Notes under the pieces: generated by a model
Told to the model about the DNA's origin: nothing
The model's database searches: none
What the model saw: only the letters and a program-made list of their open reading frames with translations
Shown here: piece after piece, positions 1-7,763 of the stretch
Layout of the letters: the number at the start of each line of letters is the position of its first letter
Position numbering within the stretch: position 1 is the first letter of the stretch
Translations under genes and position numbers: made by a program
Source: Dissophora ornata
Taxonomy: Eukaryota; Mortierellomycota; Mortierellomycetes; Mortierellales; Mortierellaceae
Direction of reading: 5' to 3'
Length of the DNA stretch: 12,478 nt
NCBI GenBank assembly: GCA_025201705.1
Contig: MU617178.1
Location: 1 to 12,478 of the forward strand

Positions 1-127
1 TTTTTTGTTATCAAACGAAAGTCTAAAAAAAAAATGAAGCGGGACCACCACACACACATACTATGATCACCTTGGCGTTCACTCCATCCCTACAACAACT
101 AACAAAATGATTCTTAAAAAACAATAG
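1..127 (+). other. 3' part of an intron of the dioxygenase gene
   Basis: The stretch before the first recognised exon has stop codons in the gene's frame and is rich in A runs and CA dinucleotides. It ends in AATAG directly before coding sequence (Ile-Pro-Val-Leu-Asp) that continues the dioxygenase. I read it as the 3' end of an intron whose donor is outside the window. No coding exon can be supported here. Confidence 0.7.
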
Positions 128-2112
128 ATCCCTGTTCTCGATGCATCCCGTCTCAAGACCAAGGCGGAACAGCGGAGAGGATACTTGATTCTGTGCATGC
201 TCTCACACGCCTACGTTTGGGGGAAACATGAATTGGCAGCCGAGGTAAGAAGGGATACATTGCTTCATTATTTTATTTTTTTTACATGTTCATACAACCT
301 CGAAAATGGGGGTGGAGGAAGAAGGGGTGGGTTGCACATTGTACCAACGAATATACACACGACTCACCCGAGTTTTGCCATGCTATCTCTTTTTTTTTTC
401 ATTACATTGAATCTTTATGACATGGAAACAACCTTTTGGATCTAATCTACAACATTATAATCAACAAAAACAACGACGATCTAGTCTCTCCCTGCGTCGT
501 TGGCAGTTCCCTGGCAAAAGGTCGCAGACATGCTCGAGATGCAGCCCGTATTGACCCATGCAGCCGTTGTCCTGTGGAACTGGAGATTGTTGTACAAGGA
601 CGGTCCCAGAGATCTCAGGTAAAAAAAAAGGAGAAACATGGTGGAGATGATCGATAGACAAACAGTCATCCATCTGATCGGATTTGTTCGTGCACACACA
701 AAAAAGAGAGATAGACAGAGCGAGAGAACAAAAGGCACTAAACCTAACTCATGCGTCATTGTTTCTGGATTTATAAACGCCCCCCTTTTTAGTAATCTGG
801 ATACTCTGGCAACACTGTCGGGCTCGAGTGACGAATCATGGTTCTACCTGGTCACAACAGCGATCGAGGCGACAGGTGCACCCGTTCTGAGCAAACTCCT
901 TAACGCAATCCAACTCGTCCGTGACGAGAATATCACAGGACTGGTCCAGGAACTCGAAGCGATCCGTGGAATTATCGAGGAACTCGTCGCTGTTTTGCGC
1001 AAGATGTTTGAAAAGTGCGACCCCTATGTATTCTACTGGAAGGTTCGGCCTTACTTGGCCGGATGGGAAAACATGGCCGAGGCCGGATTGCCGAACGGTG
1101 TACGATACGAGGGCGTTGATAACGGAGAGTACAAGAAATTGGCCGGTGGAAGTGCTGCGCAGAGTTCATTGATCCATGCGTTGGATGTTGCATTTGGTGT
1201 CGAACATCATCCCACCGGATTCCGACCCAAAAAGGCCCATGGCGTCAACGGAACTACTCCAGTTGCTACCACCACCACTACTCACAATGCCTCCGCGGTC
1301 GACAATCAGGTGCACAACATTTATAACGAAAAGGCCAATGGACGGGTATCGCCAGCACCCGCGACAACAGGAGCAGGCTCGACCAACTTTATTCAAAAGA
1401 TGCGATTCTATATGCCTGGTCCTCACCGTAACTTTTTGACACATTTGACCGAGGTTGCTAACCTCCGTCAGTTCGTCACACGCCACGCAGCATCAGGAGA
1501 GTTGGGTAGCCGACCAGAGGAGGTTGAGAAATTGATTCTGGTTTATGACGAATGTGTTCATCAGATCAAGGTCTTCCGGGATGTCCATATTCAGATGGTC
1601 ACATTGTACATTGTCATGCAGGCGAACCGAGGACCCTCGATCTCGCATGGTGGATTTGCTACACAACCGCATGCGCAGGCCCCCAAGCCTGATGCGAACG
1701 CCAACGCGGTGCCGAACGGTACAGTTGAGAATGATACTACCAAGCCTGCTGTAGTAGTGACGAATGGTGAGACGACTACGACAAAGAAGGGAGCAAGTAT
1801 CTTGTATCCTCAAAAGATTATCTTTGGAGCACCTCATGGATTGGCCAAGAAACAGGAAGAGGGCATTGTGCGTGGCACGGGAGGAACTGATCTTATCCCT
1901 TTCTTGCGTCAATGTAAGCAAAATGATTATCAACGTTTGATTGTCTGAACTTATTAATCTCTTTCTCTTTCTCTCTCTCTGGGAAAACCTTGTACTCATA
2001 TTGGTTTCTTTCATTTTTCTTTTTCCGGCTGTTTTTAGCACGCGACGAGACAAACGAGTCCAAGATTGTGCCGACACCTTCGATCGGAACACGCAAGGCT
2101 TCCCTTTCGTAA
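128..2112 (+). CDS. BNA2: Indoleamine 2,3-dioxygenase (5'-partial)
   Basis: This heme enzyme opens the indole ring of L-tryptophan with O2 to give N-formylkynurenine, the first step of the kynurenine route to NAD+. Visible exons are 128-244, 485-618, 793-1913 and 2039-2112 (stop TAA), 481 codons in all. Introns of 240, 174 and 125 nt carry GTAAGA, GTAAAA and GTAAGC donors. Family motifs appear in order: LSHAYVWGK, AVVLWNW, SWFYLV, FYWKVRPYLAGW, GGSAAQSS, RFYMPGPHRNFL, RDVHIQMVTLYI and GTGGTDLIPFLRQ. The Phe and Arg of FYWKVR (1031-1048) match the active-site pair of the family. The His at 1586-1588 matches the proximal heme ligand. The last exon supplies the usual SRDETNES ending. The first exon or exons lie left of the window; by family comparison roughly 50-80 residues are missing. 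Two low-complexity Thr/Asn/Ala-rich insertions (about 1225-1386 and 1621-1860) lengthen the protein. Convergent with VPS27. Confidence 0.95.
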
Positions 2113-2536
2113 AAGGAATTGGAACCCCTCTCCCATCAATACCAGCGTCAATCGATCGATCTTTTAAGGACGCCATTTTTTTTTTTTTTTTACGTTTCAG
2201 TACACATTCATAAATTGTATAGACATGTCTCTCTCTCTCCATAAAGTTTTACATTTTCATATATCATCACGGTAATGCCTCGGGTGCGTTCATTTCTCGC
2301 CCCCCTTGTTGATATGAACAACACGCGCTAGCCACGATAGGTGGACAAAATGACGCGATTTGTACACACGGGGGACGGGAGAAATACCTTTCTCTGTGTA
2401 CTTTAGGCGATCGAATGAAAAAAAAAAAAGTCTTTTGGGCAATCGAATGATTTCCCCCGACTCCCCCCTCCGTGTTTCCGGCTTGCATTTCTTCCCTCCG
2501 ACGTGTTCTTTTTTTTCGCGTGAATTATTACGCGTT

Positions 2537-2542
2537 TTTATT
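2537..2542 (-). terminator. AATAAA poly(A) signal, VPS27
   Basis: A perfect AATAAA on the minus strand, 152 nt after the VPS27 stop codon and beyond the A42 tract. It is the nearest exact signal downstream. Whether cleavage happens here is inference. Confidence 0.45.
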
Positions 2543-2638
2543 TCCGGGGGCACACAAAAAGAGAGAGAGAGTCATCCTGGTTCATACCCCCCAGTTATAC
2601 GTAGAATTTCCTTCTTTTTAATTACAAGTCTATCGTAC

Positions 2639-2639
<1 letters not shown>

Positions 2640-2681
<42 letters not shown>
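2640..2681. repeat. Poly(dA:dT) tract, 42 bp
   Basis: There are 42 consecutive T on the + strand. Read with VPS27 it is an A42 run starting 13 nt after the stop codon. It is the longest homopolymer in the window. A run this long is prone to slippage, so the assembled length may not be exact. Confidence 0.95.
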
Positions 2682-2689
<8 letters not shown>

Positions 2690-2693
2690 TATA

Positions 2694-5600
2694 TTAAAAC
2701 TCGATCAAGGGTGCCTCCTCTGCTATCGGCTGAGGTGGGGGCTGCGCAATGAACGCCTGCTGCTGCTGCTGCTGCTGCTGTTGAATCGGTTGCTGTTGCT
2801 GATGTGGCGCATATTGTTGTTGTCCACCCAAGAACTGCTGTTGTTGAATTGGTTGCTGTTGGATTGGCTGCTGTTGAATTGGTTGCTGTTGGATTGGTTG
2901 CTGTTGAATTGGCTGCTGCTGCTGCTGCTGCTGCTGAGGATCAAACACGTACGGTGCCTGCTGCACTGCAGGCCCCAAAACCGAACTTATCTGCTGCTGC
3001 TGCTGCTGTTGTGGTTGAGGCTGTGAAGGAAGAGGGGACTGCATCGCAGGCTGATATGTATTGTTCAACACCGAAGGCTGTCCCTGAACCTGACCATTTA
3101 CAGGGATGGGGGACATGACCGATGGTGCCACTCCATTGGGCTGCTGTTGCTGAACAGGTTGTTGCTGAATTGGCTGCTGAGGCGCAAAATTTTGCTGCTG
3201 CGCCTGATATCCGTACTGGCCCTGTGTTGGTGCAGCAGGAGCAAACCCTTGTGGCTGCTGCTGCTGTTGATCCTGCGCAACACTGCCTGGGGATGTGACC
3301 GTGTAGGGTGCTGGTCCAGGCGCTGACGATGGCTGGTATTGGTAAGGTGACTGTTGTGGCTGCTGCTGTTGAGGCTGAGGTTGCTGAGGCTGATATGGCG
3401 CCTGGAATGGAATTTGTGGCGTCTGCGGTTGCTGTGTGGGGGGGACACCACCATACGGCGCAGTTCCTACAGAAGGCACATACTGCGCATATCTTGAATC
3501 GGGCGCGTTTCCGGTCTGAGGGTATACATGGCCCTGCTGAGGGGTCTGAGGTGTCTGTGGAATGTTGTTAATGTACTGTCCCTGACCAGGATGTCCGTAG
3601 TTATTGGCATTCATTCGGCGTTGGTACGAAGAGTTGAGGCGCTCCTGGAGTAGGTGATCGTAGATCCTGACGGCATGATCAATCTTTTCGTTGAATGTCA
3701 CAAACTCCTCTATAATCAAATCAAGGATGGGTTTCTTTGTTTTAGGAAATGGTCCAGTGGGAATTTCTCTTTTCAGCCATAGGCACGAACGAAGAAAAAA
3801 AAACCAAAAACAAGGGGGGGGGGTACTTACGCTGCTTCCGCGAAGCCTCCTCGATGCTGAGAGCGACCTTCAACTGTAATTTGGAGATTTGTTCATACAA
3901 CGCTTGCACTTCTCGGTTTCCTGCAACATCACCCTGCATCATCTGAATCCTGTCCACCAGTACTGAGAACATCTCGACATTTGACTTTTCTGTATCCGTC
4001 AACTCGTTCTGAGATACTGTCGCGGTGACAGGCTTCTTGGTGAAGGTGTACGAAGAATATGTCGACTGCCTCTGACTCGATGACCGTTGAGCTGATGACG
4101 ACGTCCCGAACGACTGATGAATAGTCGTCTCCCTCAACGACGCCTCAATGGCCGCCAACAAATCTGCATCCTCTTCCTCTACCGCAGCAACGGGTGCCGG
4201 TGCCTTCTTCGCAGGCACTGAACTCGACCTCTTGGGCGCCGAATAACCCGGTTGGTTATTCGCCTCCTTCAACGACAACTCGATTGCCTTCAACAAGTCT
4301 GCATCCTCCGCCTCAGCGGTTGACTTTGAAGCATTATTTTTCGATAACGCGTTGGTTGTGGTCGTAGTCTTGGCGCCATTGGACGACGGTGTCAAGGCAG
4401 TGGCAGACTTATTATTGCTACTACCGCCAACACCCCCGCTGGGAACAAACTCGAGCCCACCTCCTAGTCCATGACTCTCTAGGGCTACGACGCTCTTGTT
4501 GCCAAGCTTCTTCTTCATCCAGCATCCATCGCAGACACGGACCTCCTGTGCGACCCCGAGATTGGGCAACGCCATCGTCTTGCTGGAACACTGGCCACAG
4601 AACGTCGAACCGCAGGCTCGACAATGGTGTTTACGGTTAGTGAGCGTGAACGCTGACCGACAGCGCGTGCACACATCAGAGTCTGTCCAGTCTGGCGGCT
4701 ATTTTTGTACATCAAAGCAACAGAAAAAAGTTATGAGTGATGAGAAGCCCTGTCAACATGGTGGCCGTGCGACTTGATTTCTCACTCTCTTTCTTTCTTT
4801 CTTTCTTGTCTTCTTTTCTTTCATCTTACAGCTTCAGATTCGACGAGTGCTGCGCCAATGTTGTCCTTGGGTGGGAACTGGAAGCCCTCGTGCTGAAGAA
4901 TCATATAAGTGTCGCAGACATATCCCAATCCCTGTTTTCCTCTAAACAGAATTCCCCATGTCTGAATCAATCCCAAGATACGGTTCTTGACCTCCAGGTT
5001 ACATCCGGACTATTATTATTTTGTTGCCAGGCATATGTAGACAGAACAAACAGGATGTTAGCATTGGCCCACAAAGCATGGCGAGAACTTTGAGCTTGCA
5101 CAAAAGATATAAAAAAACTTACCGGTGCTTTTAAAATTGAAATCATGTTATCGACAAATTCACGCGATGCCACCTCGACCAAGAAATGGTGTCCTCCGTT
5201 CTTGGCACAAACATCCGTCAGCTATTTTTGCCACATATTACAGACGAGCAAAAAGAAGAAGATATACAACAAAACTCGAGAGTTAGAAAAAAGGCATAAC
5301 TCTCCACTCTCATCCTCTTCTTCCTTTTTGATTTCCCTAGCAAAAAGCATTTCCCTGCCTCTCTCCTTTCTCTCACTCCTTCTATATATGAATATGTGTA
5401 TACGTTACCCCAAGTGCAAGCAGTTGCACATTCGGGTTCTTATGTCCTATACGTCGCTTCAGTGCCTTCACCGCGTCCTTGGGCGTGACCTGCTTGGACC
5501 GAATCTGGTCACAGATTTCGAGATTCAATGCCAAGTCTTCGGCACCAGCTGGCAAGTTTTCAGAAGTTGCTCGGTCTAGAAACAATTGTTTTTCAGGTCG

Positions 5601-5896
5601 GGAGGTAGAGGGAGAGGAAAAAGAGTATTTGATAAGCACAACACATTTCTGAGAGGTACATGCGGGTAAGCAGGCTGTGATGGGGATTACATGGGGGACG
5701 GGGAGCAAACAGGCTGTAATGTCGTGGTGATGGGCCAGCATTGAACGCCCTGGGAACAAAGTGTGACAAAGTTGCCAGCCCCTCTCACCCCCCTCACTCT
5801 GCGTTGACAAACGAGCGCGAAGGGGGGGGGGAAGAAGGATGGACGATCCTTACCGACGAGCTCGTCGATGGGTGAGGTGCTCCAGAGCCAAGACAT
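2694..5896 (-). CDS. VPS27: Vps27/Hrs, ESCRT-0 subunit
   Basis: Vps27 gathers ubiquitinated cargo on PI3P-rich endosomes, recruits clathrin and ESCRT-I, and pairs with Hse1. Exons in transcript order: 5896-5854, 5575-5409, 5221-5123, 5009-4830, 4698-3831 and 3709-2694, giving 790 aa. The VHS domain covers about residues 1-150. The FYVE finger (about 164-226) has W-T-D-S, RKHHCR (185-190) and eight zinc cysteines at 173, 176, 189, 192, 197, 200, 219 and 222. Two ubiquitin-interacting motifs follow ([12 protein letters not shown] near 295-306; [12 protein letters not shown] near 340-351). A helical segment of about 385-490 suits the Hse1-binding GAT-like region. Residues of about 490-780 are Pro/Gln-rich. 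The chain ends in PLIEF, a clathrin-box-like motif. The start is the first ATG, giving MSWLWSTSP. The Q-rich tail resembles animal Hrs more than the budding-yeast protein. The acceptor at 3710 is the least certain junction. Confidence 0.95.
2758..3011 (-). repeat. CAG trinucleotide runs coding polyglutamine
   Basis: On the coding strand of VPS27 there are pure CAG runs of about 8 (2758-2781), 8 (2913-2936) and 6 (2993-3010) codons, separated by CAA-interrupted Gln and Pro codons. They encode Gln tracts of up to about nine residues. Such runs commonly vary in length between strains. Confidence 0.9.
2844..2918 (-). repeat. 15-bp coding minisatellite, five units (Q-Q-P-I-Q)
   Basis: Five tandem 15-bp units lie in the last exon of VPS27, each encoding Gln-Gln-Pro-Ile-Gln. 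The Ile codon strictly alternates ATT, ATC, ATT, ATC, ATT along the five units, so the array has a 30-bp second-order period. Related single copies ([14 protein letters not shown]) occur elsewhere in the same tail. Confidence 0.9.
4788..4807. repeat. TTTC/GAAA microsatellite in VPS27 intron 4
   Basis: About four to five TTTC units on the + strand. In the VPS27 transcript this is a GAAA-rich stretch that starts about 20 nt after the donor at 4829. It is a simple repeat, and a splicing role is possible but not shown. Confidence 0.8.
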
Positions 5897-6070
5897 GGTG
5901 CGTGGTGAGGGGGGTGTGTGGTTCAATTGCAGAAAGAGAAGAGGAATGTGGGGAACACCAAGCGGGAAAGTAGACAAACTCTATAGGTCGGGGGCCAGAG
6001 CAAGGAGGTGTGCGAACATGACGTTTCAATAGCTCCCAATAGAATATTTATTGTTCTGCCACACACACCC
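5897..6070 (-). promoter_or_regulatory. STN1 3' UTR and VPS27 promoter
   Basis: These 174 bases separate the STN1 stop from the VPS27 start, both on the minus strand. The STN1-proximal end has AATAAA. The remainder is the only room for a VPS27 promoter and leader. No TATA box is evident. The close spacing suits tandem but separate fungal genes. Confidence 0.6.
6047..6052 (-). terminator. AATAAA poly(A) signal, STN1
   Basis: An exact AATAAA on the minus strand, about 20 nt after the STN1 stop codon at 6073-6071. The position suits a short fungal 3' UTR. Confidence 0.6.
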
Positions 6071-7358
6071 TCAGGCATCGTCGTCCTCGGAATCATCGAG
6101 CACAATCAGACCATCGACCCACTCAGCCCGGTTTACATCAACCGGTGTCTTGACCACTCGGAACACCATCTCGGACAAACTCTTGCACTCAACCACGCCC
6201 TCCAACTCAAGCTGCCGCAGGCACTCAACCATCAGCTTCCTGGCCGACTCTTCTCCTGGGACAGGGACAATACTCCGTGTCTACATTTTGATCCGCGGGG
6301 GGCGCAATCGCGATTTGAACCGTAAGATAGTCAATACTTGCAGAGTCGGGTTTCACGACACTTTTTGTGGATGGTCTGAAAGGACAACAGAAGCAAAAAC
6401 GCATACCTCTGCCTGGATCACTTTGCACGCGAGTTGCTTGCTCTCCTCATCGTCCACCATATCGATGTAGTCAAACTCAGCCTCCTTGCGACTACGCGCC
6501 CACTCGCGAAGATGGTCCAGAAGCATCACCTGCGTCACTTCTGACTGGCCCCTCTCTTGCTTTTGCTATCCGTTGTTGCATCAATTGAAGGAGAGTGTGC
6601 AGCTTTAGGATGAGAAGGAAACGTTTTTGTGGTTTGCAAGCTGACACCATCGACAAATGAGACTTACAGCTTCCTGAAGCACAATGTCGGGCAGGACAAC
6701 CGGTTTTGAATACACAAACTTCTCCTGGCTTAAAACTCTCAGTCGAAAATTGGTCTCGTCATTCGGATCCGTGCAAACCGCTTGATAGTTGAACAATGAG
6801 AAAACAGCAACAACGAAGCACACATATTGTTTTGTTTTGGGGGTTTTTTTCAGTAATGGGATGCCTCACATAAATCATGAAATAGGTGGGGGGAAAAAAA
6901 CAAGTTTTGTACCGCTGTCGCCAGGCCCAAAGGTAATTTGAATGCAGCCCTTGAAATCCGAAGGTTGTCCGACCACCCTTATCACATCGCCTAATTCGTG
7001 CGCCTCAAGACCTGGGATGCGACTTGTGTTCTGCAAGGCGAGATATTCGTCAGGGATCCACATTATACATTGAATCGCTCCAGTGCCATCATCCACTATT
7101 ATCTCGGGAATCCGTTGTGGAGAGCCAAAACGCGTCAATTAAAATTTTTGGTGGCGTTTTAGAATTAAAAAAAAAAAATGGTGGCAAACGCGGGTGCTGG
7201 GGGGTTCGACTTACAGTTGTATAAGATGCGCTTGTTTGCTCGATGCACCATTTGAACAACACCCATGATCTCCACAGCCCTGACAGGATGTGAATGGTGA
7301 CGGTAGATTCCTGCGCGGTGAATCGTAAACATTACTCGTTAGATTGAACAGCTGCGGG

Positions 7359-7396
<38 letters not shown>

Positions 7397-7531
7397 AAAG
7401 CTGGAATGGAAAGGGGGGTGATTACCATCGTGGTCAGGTACACGTGCTAGAGCCTTGACTTGAAAAATCATCAGCTGCATGGGGACATGGAGGAGAGGAT
7501 CCATCCCCCATAGGATCTCTGGCATGTCCAT
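6071..7531 (-). CDS. STN1: Stn1, CST complex telomere-capping OB-fold protein
   Basis: Stn1 with Ten1 and Cdc13/Ctc1 forms the CST complex, which protects the telomeric single strand and directs C-strand fill-in by polymerase alpha-primase. Exons in transcript order: 7531-7426, 7310-7215, 7095-6913, 6780-6668, 6544-6407 and 6280-6071, giving 281 aa. The signature ILWGMDPLL is at residues 6-14. An OB fold follows (about 36-165), with HPVRAVEIMGVV at 43-54, LDDGTGAIQCIMW at 68-80 and DVIRVVG. Residues of about 213-260 (ESARKLMVECLRQLELEGVV) suit a winged helix. At 281 residues the protein is shorter than human STN1, which has two winged helices. The exon 3 acceptor (7096) was chosen because it alone restores YN-L-DDGTG in frame. 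A 35-nt T run on the sense strand lies in intron 1. The gene is divergent from PDCD5. Confidence 0.9.
7359..7393. repeat. Poly(dA:dT) tract, 35 bp, STN1 intron 1
   Basis: There are 35 A on the + strand, read as T35 in the STN1 pre-mRNA inside intron 1 (7425-7311). It lies about 48-82 nt upstream of the acceptor, so it could serve as an extreme pyrimidine tract. The exact length may be affected by slippage. Confidence 0.95.
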
Positions 7532-7538
7532 CTAGCAT
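7434..7538 (-). promoter_or_regulatory. Upstream start codon and overlapping uORF of STN1
   Basis: An ATG lies 7 nt upstream of the STN1 ATG in another frame. It opens 34 codons (MLDGHARDPM...) and ends at TGA inside STN1 exon 1. If the transcript begins upstream of it, ribosomes would have to leak past it to make Stn1. The transcription start is unknown, so a regulatory role is inference. Confidence 0.35.
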
Positions 7539-7763
7539 TGGACTGTCGCGGTGGAAATGCAGAGTAAGAGAGTGATCGAGGCCAAAGTGTGTCAGAAGGA
7601 GTGAGAGGTTCGTTCGTATTCGCGGGTTTCTTCTATTTCAAAAGCACTAAAATCTGCTAGCTACAAGCCACTTCAAGGGCACCTACCACTTGTAAAAAAA
7701 TAAAGTGCGCTGCTGCACAAAGGATTGATTTCTCATTTCCACAACGACCCATCACTTGACATC
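7532..7763. promoter_or_regulatory. Divergent STN1/PDCD5 promoter, 232 bp
   Basis: The start codons of STN1 (-) and PDCD5 (+) are 232 bp apart, so both promoters and leaders must fit here. An A-rich stretch (TGTAAAAAAATAAAG, about 7691-7705) lies about 60 nt before the PDCD5 ATG. The STN1 side is a CT-rich leader on the sense strand. I see no clear operator. Confidence 0.65.

Larger units (their letters stand above)
2113..2693. other. Intergenic, convergent 3' ends of BNA2 and VPS27
   Basis: These 581 bases lie between two stop codons that face each other, and I see no gene. The left part should hold the 3' UTR of the dioxygenase. It has a T16 run (2176-2191), a CT microsatellite (about 2228-2240) and only variant poly(A) signals such as CATAAA. 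The right part is the 3' UTR of VPS27. It holds a 42-base T run (2640-2681), a short GA repeat (about 2560-2571) and an AATAAA on the minus strand at 2542-2537. Open frames across the region consist of homopolymer and low-complexity sequence. Confidence 0.7.

Noticed and set aside
638..792. Dioxygenase start at the ATG at 638
   Set aside because: This ATG is inside intron 619-792. Upstream exons 128-244 and 485-618 encode conserved family sequence, with an in-frame TAA at 620 in the unspliced reading.
1914..1948. Dioxygenase ending at the TGA at 1946-1948 without the last intron
   Set aside because: A GTAAGC donor at 1914 and an acceptor at 2038 join in phase to restore the conserved SRDETNES ending. 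The shorter end is intron read-through.
2640..2694. A42 right after the VPS27 stop as the tail of a retroposed mRNA copy
   Set aside because: VPS27 keeps five spliceosomal introns, an intact frame and a full domain set, and I see no target-site duplication. Slippage expansion is the simpler cause.
2781..3118. Leu-rich and Ala/Val-rich + strand frames opposite the VPS27 tail
   Set aside because: They are the reverse reading of CAG and CAA repeats, which automatically gives poly-Leu or poly-Ala.
2758..3180. CRISPR-like array of short repeats
   Set aside because: The units are 15 bp, contiguous and without spacers. They are coding Gln/Pro repeats in a eukaryotic gene.
5641..5730. Imperfect direct repeats (CAGGCTGTRATG) in VPS27 intron 1 as a mobile-element scar
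   Set aside because: Two copies of about 12 bp with mismatches and no inverted ends or coding content. Too weak to support an element.
7096..7140. STN1 exon 3 reaching further upstream (TRFGSPQRIPE...)
   Set aside because: That frame is open but has no AG acceptor at its start. The acceptor at 7097-7096 fits the phase of exon 2 and gives YNLDDGTG, as expected for the OB fold.
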